A stretch of 64,000 nucleotides of DNA, taken from the NCBI RefSeq assembly GCF_014199625.1, contig NZ_JACHNY010000001.1, positions 1 through 64,000 of the forward strand. Reading direction: 5' to 3'. The first letter of the stretch is position 1. Every line of letters starts with the position of its first letter. Below the pieces are notes generated by a model. It worked only from the letters and a program-made list of their open reading frames with translations. It did no database searches and was not told the origin of the DNA. A program made the translations under genes and the position numbers. Source of the DNA: Sphingomonas abaci. GTDB taxonomy: Bacteria; Pseudomonadota; Alphaproteobacteria; Sphingomonadales; Sphingomonadaceae. Positions 1 to 8,525 of this stretch are shown piece by piece.

Positions 1-96
1 GACTTGACCCGCAAACCCGCGGGCCTGACATTACCCCCACGACCCGGGTCACTTCTCGATGAAAACGCCGGGTCAACTCTCAGTGAAAATCAACAC
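1..96. mobile_element. Terminal end of an IS21-like insertion sequence
   Basis: Read on the minus strand from position 96, the sequence begins TGTTGATTTTCACTGA, a TG-starting terminus of the kind found in IS21-family elements. Two related 20-bp repeats follow at 70-89 and 46-65 (both GGGTCA, then a variable core, then TGAAAA), spaced 24 bp apart; multiple terminal repeats of this sort are the family's transposase-binding sites. The rest of the element, including istA and istB, lies outside the window, so family assignment rests on the end only. The boundary at 96/97 falls inside an acyltransferase gene. Confidence 0.7.
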
Positions 97-703
97 CCAG
101 CGCATAGATCGCGATCTTGAGCAGACGGGGCTGGTTCTCCCGCGGGGTCGATCCTAGCGCCGCGCCGGCCAGGAAGTGCGGCATGAGACAGATCGCCCGC
201 TGGATGGACAGCAGCCTGACATCGGCCAGCACGCCGGACGCCGCGACCAGCGCGGCGATCGCAGCGGCGATCCACAGGCTACGACTGCCAGGGGATATCC
301 AGAGTTCGATGAACAGCATCGTGCCCAGGATCACGCCGATCGCCTGGATGTACCAAAGGTGCCACGATCCGAACAGCAAGGCGTCGACCGGATGGAAACC
401 GCGGCCCGCCACCTTGTCGATGATGCCGACGATCAGGGTCACCAGCAGAAAGGGTGGCCATAGGCGGGACAGCCGTTTGGACCACATGGCGGGCGTCAGC
501 GGGCGATAGCCGCGCGTCCGGCCGTAGAGATAGCCGGTGATGGCGATGAAGATCGGCATCCGGACGAAATGGAGGCTGTCGGCGAAATAGACCCAGGACG
601 ATCGCCCGAGGCCCGGTTCGGACCCGATCGCGTGAAATGCCAGCACCAGGAGACACGCTATTCCTCGCGTCTCATCGATCCGATCCGACCGCATGGGCAC
701 CAC
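97..703 (-). pseudogene. Acyltransferase 3 family membrane protein, 3' end cut by IS
   Basis: The N-terminal half of an acyltransferase-3-type integral membrane protein, which typically O-acylates surface polysaccharides and is usually around 350 residues. About 202 native residues remain. The family's opening pattern is present (RIDETRGIACLLVLAFHAIG at residues 8-27, with the conserved His), followed by several hydrophobic segments. At position 97 the reading frame crosses into the insertion-sequence end, which supplies the last residues (VDFH) and the stop at 80-82. The missing transmembrane helices make the product very likely inactive. Whether the 3' part survives on the far side of the IS cannot be seen. 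Confidence 0.8.
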
Positions 704-814
704 CGTTGCTGTCGCCGCCTCATCGTGCAGCGCAGCATGTATGTCAGACTTACGGTCATTAATTAACTATGATTTTCCGTAACTTAAGCGTCAAACCGAC
801 CGCATCAACCTGCA

Positions 815-2170
815 TCATCGCGCGGCGAGACGGTAGAGGCCGGCGCCGTGGGGCGGCAACGTGACGGCGAAGTGGCCCTGAACCCGCCCCCGGCTTTCCC
901 CCGACCATAGATCCGTGACCGCGACCGGTGCGATCAGGCCAAGCTGGCGAAGCGGCAGCCCGATGGCCTTGGCCGTCGCGCCGGTGTTGAACAGCGCGAC
1001 ATAGCGGTCGCGGGGCGCGCCGTCGGGCACGGCGGACCAGATGCGGGCGCCGTCCTCGACAAAATGCGGCTGGTTGTTGGTCGAGGCCTGGTTGACCGCC
1101 AGCACCGCGCGATTGGTCAGTAGCGCCAGGGTCGCGGCATCCAGATGGCGCAGGTCGCCGCCCATGATCAGCGGCGAGCGCGCGATCGACCACAAGGTCA
1201 TCAGCGTACGCTGCTCGTCGGGCGTGAACCGGCTGTCCCGCTTGCCGAGCGCCAGCCGGCCCAGCGGCAGCATGTCGGCATCGGGCCACGAGCCCGGCGC
1301 ACGATAGGGCGTCCAGTTCTCCAGCCGGGTGAACTGCGCCTCCAGCATCGGCCATTCGTCCCAGAAATCGTCGGAGATGCGCCACATCTGCGCGAAGCGG
1401 CGGACATGATCGCCGCGCAGCACCGGCGTTTCGCCGGGCGACAGGCTGAGGATCATCGGCCGGCCGCTCCGCTGAATCGCCCGGTGCGCCGCCTCGATCT
1501 CCGGCGCGTGCGCGTCATAGGGGCGGCTCATATCGTCCATCTTGATGAAATCGACGCCCCAGCCGGCATAAAGGCGGAAGACACTGTCATAATAAGCCTG
1601 CGCGCCCGGCCGCGTCATGTCGACGCCGTACATGTCGGGGTTCCACGAACAGACACTGTTCGTGTCGGCGACATCCGCGGCGTGGTAGCGGGTGCCGAGA
1701 ATTGGCAGATTGCGCTTCACCGCCAGCCGGGGGATGCCCCGCATCAGGTGGATGCCGAATTGCAGGCCCATGGCGTGGACATCCGCCGCCAGCCTGGTGA
1801 AGCCCGAACCGTCGGTGCTGGAGGGAAAGCGGTTGGGTGCGGGAACCAGCCGACCATAATCGTCCATCGCCGGCACGGGCGTCGCGTTGTAACTGTAGCT
1901 AGACGCCTCGGGTTCATACCATTGGATGTCGACCGTGAAGATATCATAGCCGAAAGGCAGCAGCCGGGCGCGCATGATCGCTGCGGTCTCGCGCGCCTGC
2001 GCCTCGGTGATCGTGGTGGCGAAGCTGTTCCAGCTATTCCAGCCCATCGGCGGGCGGGGCGCGAGGAGCGGGCTGGCCGCCGCGTCCACCCGCGAGGCCG
2101 TCACCATCGCGGCACCGGTCGCAGCGCCGCCCGACAGGGCCTCGCGGCGGCTGACCTTCACTTGCATCAT
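815..2170 (-). CDS. Alpha-galactosidase-like glycoside hydrolase family 27
   Basis: A secreted GH27 retaining glycosidase, probably releasing alpha-galactose (or another family substrate) from oligo- or polysaccharides. MGWNSWNSF near residue 42 is the GH27 opening motif. IKMDD carries the expected nucleophile Asp and WRISDDFWDEW the acid/base Asp at the positions matching human GLA D170 and D231. The N-terminus (SRREALSGGAATGAA) is a twin-arginine signal, so export is predicted through Tat. The start is set at the ATG at 2170 because GGGGGAGG lies 7 bases before it; the upstream in-frame GTG at 2176 sits too close to that site. No sugar transporter or TonB receptor is adjacent. The exact substrate is inferred only from the family. 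Confidence 0.87.
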   Translation of the reverse strand: MMQVKVSRREALSGGAATGAAMVTASRVDAAASPLLAPRPPMGWNSWNSFATTITEAQARETAAIMRARLLPFGYDIFTVDIQWYEPEASSYSYNATPVPAMDDYGRLVPAPNRFPSSTDGSGFTRLAADVHAMGLQFGIHLMRGIPRLAVKRNLPILGTRYHAADVADTNSVCSWNPDMYGVDMTRPGAQAYYDSVFRLYAGWGVDFIKMDDMSRPYDAHAPEIEAAHRAIQRSGRPMILSLSPGETPVLRGDHVRRFAQMWRISDDFWDEWPMLEAQFTRLENWTPYRAPGSWPDADMLPLGRLALGKRDSRFTPDEQRTLMTLWSIARSPLIMGGDLRHLDAATLALLTNRAVLAVNQASTNNQPHFVEDGARIWSAVPDGAPRDRYVALFNTGATAKAIGLPLRQLGLIAPVAVTDLWSGESRGRVQGHFAVTLPPHGAGLYRLAAR

Positions 2171-2258
2171 CGACACGCCTCCCCCGCCCCGTTCGGCGTC
2201 TTCTGTCCGAAGCCCGTCTTACCGGTCGGGGCGAGGGATGTCGCGGCTGCTGTTACGA

Positions 2259-2462
2259 TCAGCTCGGATGCGCCTCGCTTTCCGCCATCGCCTCGCCACT
2301 TAGCGTCGGGACCACGGACGAAGCCTCGCCCGCCTCCTCCTCCTCGGACAGCCGCATCTGCTCATAGGCGGTCTCCAGATCCTGGACGCCCGATCCGGTC
2401 GGCTGGATCGGCATGTCGGCGAAGCTCTCGGGCTCATGCGGCGTGTGGGCCTGGTCGTGCAT
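2259..2462 (-). CDS. Small acidic hypothetical protein
   Basis: A 67-residue acidic protein with no recognised family. It has an EEEE run in the middle, no hydrophobic segment and no cysteine. An AAGGAG sequence lies 6 bases before the ATG at 2462, which is better spaced than for the preceding ATG at 2465; the in-frame ATG at 2495 has no obvious ribosome site. It stands alone between the GH27 gene, which it precedes on the same strand, and the divergent PAP2 gene. It is probably a cytosolic small protein; function unknown. Confidence 0.55.
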   Translation of the reverse strand: MHDQAHTPHEPESFADMPIQPTGSGVQDLETAYEQMRLSEEEEAGEASSVVPTLSGEAMAESEAHPS

Positions 2463-2691
2463 CATGCGCTCCTTGTTGATGCGGGTGAAACGCACCGCGG
2501 CGTGAACGGTGTCATGCCCTGCCGCGACATTCCCGCACCCGCTCCCGTTCTCACGGGACCACCCCGTCGTTCGGACGCAGCCCCTTTCTCGCGATCCCCC
2601 CAGGCTTTTCGGCCCAGAATTTCAGTCCGAAATTATCGGCGTCCTTCCATCCCTTGTTGGCACATACGCAGCGGCATCGCGTTGGGTATCG

Positions 2692-3648
2692 ATGATCGCC
2701 CCCCGCCCGACCGACGGTCCCGCCCGCGTCGCGAGTCGCTTCTCCTGGTGGCTATTGGGGGCGATGACGCTGACGTGCCTGTTCGCTTGTCTCGGCGTCG
2801 GCTTCCGCATCGATCCGGCACGCGCGGTGCCGCCGTTGCTGACCCTGGCGATGCTCGCCGCCGCCGCGCTGTGGGGGCGGCGCAGCGGCCGGGCGCGACT
2901 GGCGGTCGGCGCGGAGGCTTTCCTCCAGATGACGCTGTTCACGATCATCGGCGTAGTCTTCGCCTATGCCCTGGCGGCGCGGGCGGGGCGGTTATGGGAT
3001 GCGCGCTTCGCTGCGGCCGACCGCTGGCTGGGCTTCGACTGGCCGGCCGTGTTCCGGGCGGTGGACCAGGCGCCGGTCGCCTTGTGGATCGGGGGTTTCG
3101 CCTATCACAGCCTGACGCTGCAGATGATCGTGGCGATCGTCGCACTCAGCGCCTGCGGGCAGGCGGAGCGGCTGGCGCGGACCGTGGCCGCCGCCATCCT
3201 CGCGGGCTTCGTCACCATCGCCCTGTCGGGGGCAATGCCGGCGATGGGCAATCTCTTCGACCCCACGCACTACCGCCATCTCTGGCCGTCTATCGCCTGG
3301 CTGGAGCAGGACCTGATCGCCGGCCTGCGCAACGGCAGCCGCCGCATCCTGGACCTGACGCAGCTGATGGGGATCGTCAGCTTCCCCAGCTATCACGCGA
3401 CCCTGCCGGTGTTGCTGGCCTGGGCGCAGCGGGACATCCGGGGGCTGCGCTGGACCGCCCCGGTCTGGGCCGGCGTCACCATCCTTGCGACGCCGCTGTT
3501 CGGCGGGCATTATGGGGTCGACGTGATCGCCGGCCTGGCGCTCGCGCCGCCGGCTCTGCTCGTCGTCCGCCGCCTGTTCGCGGTCGACCGGTTGCAGCCG
3601 GTCCGTGATTCTCGACCGCCTCTGGGAGTGCGCGATGCCGTTGCCTGA
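2692..3648 (+). CDS. PAP2-superfamily membrane phosphatase/phosphotransferase
   Basis: A 318-residue polytopic membrane protein of the PAP2_3 type, related to inositol-phosphorylceramide synthase-like and lipid phosphatase proteins. The C-terminal half carries the signature SFPSYHA (residues 230-236, catalytic His 235) and GGHYGVD (271-277, His 273 and Asp 277). At least six hydrophobic segments are visible. The ATG at 2692 is preferred over upstream in-frame starts, which would add a Pro/Arg-rich non-membrane leader of 61 residues; its ribosome site is weak. The gene overlaps the start of crtW by 14 bp, so the two are probably co-translated. A role in sphingolipid or glycerolipid head-group exchange is possible but not shown. 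Confidence 0.8.
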   Translation: MIAPRPTDGPARVASRFSWWLLGAMTLTCLFACLGVGFRIDPARAVPPLLTLAMLAAAALWGRRSGRARLAVGAEAFLQMTLFTIIGVVFAYALAARAGRLWDARFAAADRWLGFDWPAVFRAVDQAPVALWIGGFAYHSLTLQMIVAIVALSACGQAERLARTVAAAILAGFVTIALSGAMPAMGNLFDPTHYRHLWPSIAWLEQDLIAGLRNGSRRILDLTQLMGIVSFPSYHATLPVLLAWAQRDIRGLRWTAPVWAGVTILATPLFGGHYGVDVIAGLALAPPALLVVRRLFAVDRLQPVRDSRPPLGVRDAVA

Positions 3649-4375
3649 CCGCCGCGCCCCGGCTGCCGATACCCTGTCCGGCCTGATGCTGGCCGGCGCG
3701 ATCGCCCTCGCCTGGGCGGCGATCCATCTCGGCGGCATCTTCTTTTGGGAATGGCGCTGGTCCACCGCACCGATCGCCGGGCTGCTCATCCTGATCCAGG
3801 CCTGGCTCAGCACCGGGCTGTTCATCGTCGCGCATGACTGCATGCACGGCTCGCTGGCCCCCGGCCGCCCCCGGCTCAACCGGATCGTCGGCACGGTCTG
3901 CCTCGCCGCCTATGCCGGTCTCTCTTATGGCGCGCTGCTGCCCAAGCATCATGCCCACCATGCCGCGCCGGGCACCCCGGCCGATCCCGACTTCCACCCC
4001 GACGCACCGACCCGCGCGCTCCCCTGGTTCGTGCGCTTCTTCCGGGGCTATTACACCCACGGCCAGATCGTCCGCATCACGCTGGCGGCGATCCTCTACA
4101 TGCTGCTCGGCGCATCGCTCTGGTCGATCGTTGCCTTCTGGGCGGTGCCGGCCCTATTGGCGCTGGGACAGCTGTTCCTGTTCGGCACCTATCTCCCGCA
4201 CCGGCACGAGGCGCAGCCCTTCGCCGATGCCCATCACGCGCGCAACAGCCGGTTGTCGCCGCTCCTGTCGCTGCTCACCTGCTTCCACTTCGGCGCCTGT
4301 CACCACGAACATCATCTGAGCCCGCAGACGCCCTGGTGGCGGCTGCCCCGGCTACGGCGCGCAACGCCGCGCTGA
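3635..4375 (+). CDS. crtW: Beta-carotene 4-ketolase CrtW
   Basis: A 246-residue membrane di-iron oxygenase of the fatty-acid-desaturase fold that adds 4-keto groups to beta-ionone rings of carotenoids (beta-carotene to canthaxanthin, zeaxanthin to astaxanthin). The three His clusters are present: HDCMH (67-71), HHAHH (105-109) with nearby PDFH, and CHHEHH (222-227); spacing and length match CrtW. The ATG at 3635 follows a GGGAG site inside the end of the PAP2 gene. The last 101 bp overlap crtX on the other strand. Together with crtX this suggests glycosylated keto-carotenoids; the core genes crtE, crtB, crtI and crtY are not in the window. Confidence 0.92.
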   Translation: MPLPDRRAPAADTLSGLMLAGAIALAWAAIHLGGIFFWEWRWSTAPIAGLLILIQAWLSTGLFIVAHDCMHGSLAPGRPRLNRIVGTVCLAAYAGLSYGALLPKHHAHHAAPGTPADPDFHPDAPTRALPWFVRFFRGYYTHGQIVRITLAAILYMLLGASLWSIVAFWAVPALLALGQLFLFGTYLPHRHEAQPFADAHHARNSRLSPLLSLLTCFHFGACHHEHHLSPQTPWWRLPRLRRATPR

Positions 4376-5576
4376 TCGCCGCCGCCGCCACCGGCGCGCC
4401 GCCGGCGGCGCGCATCTCCTCCGCCAGACGCCGGGCTGACGCCCGGTAGCCGGGTTCGCCGATCACCGCCGCCAGCGCCTGCGCCAGCCGGGCGGGGGTG
4501 AGCGCGCGCATCGGCACCACCCGCCCGGCCCCGATCCGCGCCAGCCGCGCGGCGGTGCCCGGCTGCTCGAAGGCGATCGGCACCGCGACGATCGGCACCT
4601 CCGCCGCCAGGGCATCGAGCACGGTGTTGAAGCCGCCATGCAGCACCGCCGCGACGCAGTGGCGGAGCACCGCCTCTTGCGGCCAGAAGGCGCGGACCAG
4701 CGGGTCGCCGGGCAGCGCCGCCGCCTCGGCCGCGCTCAGCCCGCCGCCATGGCCGATCACCGCGCGCGCCCCGATGGCGGCGCAGGCCGCCGCCATCGTC
4801 GCCAGCAGGTCGCCGCGGCCGCCCTGCAACGTGCCGAGCGAACAGAAGATCAGGGGGCGACCGTCCCGCGTCAGGTCGATCGCGGCCGGCGCGCCGCGCC
4901 ACGGCGCGCCGTAGCGGAAGGCCGCGGGCAATCGGCGGCGCGGATAGTCCAGACCCGCAGGACATTGCGCCACCTGCACCAGCGGCTCGGCCTCAGTCAC
5001 GCGCCAGGCTTGCCGTCGCGTGGCCAGCACCCGGGTGATCGGCCGCATCAACAGGTCCGACACCTGGTAGCCGCCCCGGTTGCGGAACCGTCCCAGGCCG
5101 TCGGCCCGGTAGCGCCAGCCGAGGAAGGGCGGCGGCACGTCCGGCTCCGCCAACAGCGGCAGGCCGGTGATGGTGCCGACCAGCGGCAGGCCAAGCCGCG
5201 CGGCGATCAGGGGGCCGGCAGCCTCGGCCGCATCCGCGATCACCGCCTGCGCGCCGATCCGGGTCAGCACCGCCGGCCCCTGGTCCAGGAGCAGCCCGGT
5301 CATGCCCGCGGTCGCGCGGATCATCCGGGTCAGGCCGACCGGTCCGGTCGGGTCGGCGAGCCGCGCATGATAGTCGGACAGGCTGGTCAGCCCCAGCCCC
5401 TGGATCGCGGCGAAGCCAATGCGGGGGTCGCCGACCAGGTCCGCCGCCTCGCCCAGATGGACGATCGTCACCCGGTGCCCCACCCGCACCAGCTCGCCCC
5501 CCAGCACCTGGAGCGGGTTGAGATGCCCCGGCGTGGGCGGTGCGATGATCGCGACATGGCGTGATTCGATCGGCAC
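4275..5576 (-). CDS. crtX: Carotenoid glycosyltransferase CrtX (GT1/UGT-like)
   Basis: A GT-B fold glycosyltransferase of 433 residues, most like zeaxanthin glucosyltransferases, which transfer a sugar from a nucleotide donor to carotenoid hydroxyls. Visible features are the N-terminal PPTPGHLNP with the putative catalytic His 18, CSLGT at the start of the donor domain, and the signature HGGFNTVLDAL (313-323) followed by P.AFEQPGTAARL, which binds the nucleotide sugar. The last roughly 33 codons, Ala/Arg/Ser-rich, overlap the 3' end of crtW in antisense. A GAGGG site precedes the ATG at 5576. The link to carotenoids relies on the crtW neighbour; another lipid or macrolide acceptor cannot be excluded. 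Confidence 0.82.
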   Translation of the reverse strand: MPIESRHVAIIAPPTPGHLNPLQVLGGELVRVGHRVTIVHLGEAADLVGDPRIGFAAIQGLGLTSLSDYHARLADPTGPVGLTRMIRATAGMTGLLLDQGPAVLTRIGAQAVIADAAEAAGPLIAARLGLPLVGTITGLPLLAEPDVPPPFLGWRYRADGLGRFRNRGGYQVSDLLMRPITRVLATRRQAWRVTEAEPLVQVAQCPAGLDYPRRRLPAAFRYGAPWRGAPAAIDLTRDGRPLIFCSLGTLQGGRGDLLATMAAACAAIGARAVIGHGGGLSAAEAAALPGDPLVRAFWPQEAVLRHCVAAVLHGGFNTVLDALAAEVPIVAVPIAFEQPGTAARLARIGAGRVVPMRALTPARLAQALAAVIGEPGYRASARRLAEEMRAAGGAPVAAAAISAALRAVAGAAATRASAGSDDVRGDRRRSGSR

Positions 5577-5590
5577 GCACCCTCGCGTTG

Positions 5591-5610
5591 TCAGGCACTT
5601 ATCAGCCTGA
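5591..5610. promoter_or_regulatory. Inverted repeat just upstream of crtX
   Basis: TCAGGC and GCCTGA form perfect 6-bp arms around an 8-bp spacer, 15 bp upstream of the crtX start codon. The position would suit a repressor site or a small hairpin in the leader. Short arms of this kind can occur by chance. Confidence 0.25.
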
Positions 5611-5651
5611 TCCGCTAAAGGCCCGATCCCGGCCTGTCCAGCCGATGCACC

Positions 5652-6758
5652 CTAATCGATGATGCGGAACGTGTAGCCGTAGGACCGCGCCACGCCGCGC
5701 ACCCGGACATTGTCGATCGTCACGCTATAGGTGACGTTGCGGCCAAGCCCCGCCACCTTCCACTGGATGTTGTTGGGCACGCCATAGCCGAGATTGTCGA
5801 AGCTGATGCCCGACACAGTCATCGCCGCGCCATCCGCGCCGGTGACCCGGATCGTCGCGGCGGCATAGTCCACCGCGCTATTATTGCCGGCGCGGGTGGG
5901 ATCGATGATCGCCGAGAAGGACAGCAGCGCGCTCATGTCGAAATAGCGCGCAGGATAGTCGCCCTGCGGATAGGCGACGAAACTCGGCAGCGCGGCGGCG
6001 TCGACCGCCGGCGCGCTCGCCTGGCCGAAGACCTTGAGCGAGGTGGCGTCGGTGCGATTGACCCCATCGCTTCCGGCGACGCGACCATAGGCGATGCTGG
6101 TCAGGAAAGGCGACAGGATCCAGCGGCGGTGGCCGACATTGTCCGCGACGATGTTCCGCACCTCGGTCATCCAGCCGGCGAAGATCGTGTCCGTGGGCGT
6201 CAGCGAAAGAAAGGGCGACGGCACCGCGCCATAGAGGTTGCTCGACCCGGCGCCTGCGGCGCCGCTGGCGCTGTAGCACTTCCAGCTGGTCGGCGGCGTG
6301 TGGCTGAGCTGGCCGTTCGCCGCCATCATCAGCGCGGACTCCATCGCCTCCGCCTGGTCGGCGTCCGAATAGGTGACGGCAGGCAGTTTGTGGAGCGCGC
6401 GGATGGTGTTGATCACCGCCAGCGCCTCGGCCCGGACGTTCGCGCCCAGCGTGCCCGCCTTGCAGTTCGCCACGTCCGGCTGGACCGAATAGCTCGCCGC
6501 GATCCCCGCGGCCCAGGCGGTCGGGATGCTGGCCGCCGGCGTCGGGCTGGAAGTCGGCGTCGGCATCGCCGTCGGTGCGGGCGTAGCATCGGACGTCGGC
6601 GTCGCGGCAGGGGTCGGCGCGGGCGTGGGCGTCGCGGCCGGGATCACGGTCACCGCCGTGCCGGCCCCCGACGCATCACCGCCGCCGCCGCCGCACCCGG
6701 CGAGCAGAGGCACGAGGATCAAGGCCCGCCAAGCCGTGGTCGAACGCAACCGCATCAT
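5652..6758 (-). CDS. CAP-domain (SCP/PR-1-like) lipoprotein
   Basis: A predicted surface or periplasmic lipoprotein of 368 residues. The signal peptide ends in the lipobox LLAGC (Cys 22), followed by Gly, then a low-complexity Pro/Thr/Ala linker at about residues 40-78 built on TPTPAP-like repeats. The CAP domain spans about 100-245 and shows the two conserved histidines (LSHTPP, His 153; VGHRRWILSP, His 210) and Glu 199. Bacterial CAP proteins are mostly uncharacterised and may bind lipids or act on the envelope. A C-terminal beta-rich segment of about 100 residues follows. It lies between crtX and a polysaccharide ligase-like gene on the same strand, about 90 bp from the latter. Confidence 0.82.
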   Translation of the reverse strand: MMRLRSTTAWRALILVPLLAGCGGGGGDASGAGTAVTVIPAATPTPAPTPAATPTSDATPAPTAMPTPTSSPTPAASIPTAWAAGIAASYSVQPDVANCKAGTLGANVRAEALAVINTIRALHKLPAVTYSDADQAEAMESALMMAANGQLSHTPPTSWKCYSASGAAGAGSSNLYGAVPSPFLSLTPTDTIFAGWMTEVRNIVADNVGHRRWILSPFLTSIAYGRVAGSDGVNRTDATSLKVFGQASAPAVDAAALPSFVAYPQGDYPARYFDMSALLSFSAIIDPTRAGNNSAVDYAAATIRVTGADGAAMTVSGISFDNLGYGVPNNIQWKVAGLGRNVTYSVTIDNVRVRGVARSYGYTFRIID

Positions 6759-6848
6759 TCCGTCCCTGTTCCGGGCAGATGGAGGGTCCGCCGCGATCGA
6801 GACGCTATGCCGTTGAGAAGTTAATGGACGATGTAGACGATCGCGGGA

Positions 6849-8363
6849 TCAGGCGACCGCCGGCACCGCCTCCGCCGTGGACCGCGGCGGGGGTGCGGAC
6901 GGCCGCCGGGCGGAATTTTTACGGCCGACGGCCGGCAGGCTCGCCACCGCATTGCTCAGCGCAAAGAGCAGCAACATGGTCAGCACGACGCGGCCGTCCG
7001 TCGGAATATAGGGGAACATCGCGCCGGCGCAGACCGCGACCCCCAGCCCCATGTCCGACAGGCTCCCCCAACCTCTCGCCCGCGACACGCGGCGGGCCCG
7101 ATAGGAAGCGAAGGCTTGCGCCACGATGCCGCCGGCGAACAACGCCAGACCGATCAATCCGGAAAACAGCGCGATACCCAGATAGCCGTTCACGAAATCG
7201 ATGATCCCCTCGCCTTGGCGCAGATCCTCCATCTGCGCGGTGACGATCGAGGGCGGCTGGCCGATCGCCGGATGCTGGCGAACGAGTTCGACGCCGCGAT
7301 CGTACAGCTTGTCGCGATAGTCGCTGCTGTTCTTCGCATCGACTGAGAAACCAAGAAGGTTGGCGGCCCGCTCACTGGCCAAGGTCAATCCGTAGACACC
7401 GCCGAACACCAGAGACAGCGCGGCGACAGGCGCGATCATCCCCGTCACGCCGCGACGGGAAAGCATCACGCCCATGCAACCGGCCACTGCGCCGAGCCAG
7501 CCGGTGCGCGACTGCACCGAGAACAGGCCGACCGCGACGATCGCCAGCAATATCCTATGCTTCGCCGGGGACTTGAACAGGTCGCGCGCGGCAAAGGTCG
7601 TCACGAAGCAGAGCGCCAGCAACGCGGCCGACAAGGGAGGATTCATCAGCGGTCCGCCGGCGCGCAACATCCCGCCGCGCATCTTCACGTTCGCAAGACC
7701 GTAGATGCCGAACTGGTTGCGGAATACCTGGTACATAGGCCAGGCTTTCACGCTTTCGAAGATCGCGACGGCCGAGATGGCCAAGGCCGATGCCACCACG
7801 AACAGAACGGCGCTACGCACCGCATCTGCCTCATTCATCGACTTCTTGACGATGTGATAGGGCAGGAACAGGCTCAGGCTGATCTGAACCGTCACGCGCA
7901 TGACGTTCGTCAGCGAGGAGTCGCGCGCAGAGATGAACGCCAGCACCAACATGACGGCGAATGCCGGCACATCGGCGAGGGAATAACGGGTGCCCTTGCC
8001 CTTGGTCCACATGAAGGCGGCGATCAAGGCGCCGAGCGTCACGCACGACTCGGTCGAGATGTTCACCAACTGGAGCGACCCCGCCATTGCGGTAAAGGCG
8101 ATCCCCGGCAGGGTGACGATCAGGAAGATGATCAGGCCGGCCGCATGCGCCCGATTTCTGATGAACCCGGCCGCGACCACCAGCAAGGCGGCGAAGGCAA
8201 CGTAGATTTGTCCCAACGACAATCCGAGGAACGCGAATGCCGTGACTTTAGCCGAGGCTCGGCCGACCGGTTTCCATGCCGGCTTCACGCAGGACGCGAA
8301 GAGATACATCGCCGCCGCGGTAAGGACCATGATGACAATGGATGATTTGATGACGGAGAACAT
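6849..8363 (-). CDS. O-antigen ligase/polymerase-like membrane protein (Wzy_C type)
   Basis: A 504-residue protein with about 11-12 hydrophobic segments and a large periplasmic loop near residues 335-400 containing NSSDYRDKLYDRG and VRQHPAIG, the pattern of the Wzy_C ligase family, which joins or polymerises lipid-linked glycans outside the inner membrane. Wzy and WaaL cannot be told apart by motif alone. No glycosyltransferase operon surrounds it, so it may be a stand-alone ligase. Base composition looks somewhat less GC-rich than its neighbours. The C-terminus is a short basic, proline-rich tail. Confidence 0.75.
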   Translation of the reverse strand: MFSVIKSSIVIMVLTAAAMYLFASCVKPAWKPVGRASAKVTAFAFLGLSLGQIYVAFAALLVVAAGFIRNRAHAAGLIIFLIVTLPGIAFTAMAGSLQLVNISTESCVTLGALIAAFMWTKGKGTRYSLADVPAFAVMLVLAFISARDSSLTNVMRVTVQISLSLFLPYHIVKKSMNEADAVRSAVLFVVASALAISAVAIFESVKAWPMYQVFRNQFGIYGLANVKMRGGMLRAGGPLMNPPLSAALLALCFVTTFAARDLFKSPAKHRILLAIVAVGLFSVQSRTGWLGAVAGCMGVMLSRRGVTGMIAPVAALSLVFGGVYGLTLASERAANLLGFSVDAKNSSDYRDKLYDRGVELVRQHPAIGQPPSIVTAQMEDLRQGEGIIDFVNGYLGIALFSGLIGLALFAGGIVAQAFASYRARRVSRARGWGSLSDMGLGVAVCAGAMFPYIPTDGRVVLTMLLLFALSNAVASLPAVGRKNSARRPSAPPPRSTAEAVPAVA

Positions 8364-8525
8364 TGCCCATTATCCAGATGGTTGCAGCCGCCGAGCGGAG
8401 CGTGCACGGTCAACATGTAAGCCGGGAATTCTGCCCTGCCGCTCCCGTTACCCGGATCGTGCGTGGTGATCCAGCGATCGCCGGCGTCCTGTCAAACGCC
8501 GCCCGACCCGGCTCTTCATGGTCGG

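Noticed and set aside
1145..2479. 444-codon open frame on the plus strand over the GH27 gene
   Set aside because: It is an antisense shadow in high-GC DNA; its Arg/Ala/Gly-rich translation has no family motif while the minus strand has all GH27 motifs.
2436..3608. 390-codon plus-strand frame overlapping PAP2
   Set aside because: Low-complexity Arg/Gly/Ala translation, no motif; the PAP2 frame has catalytic signatures.
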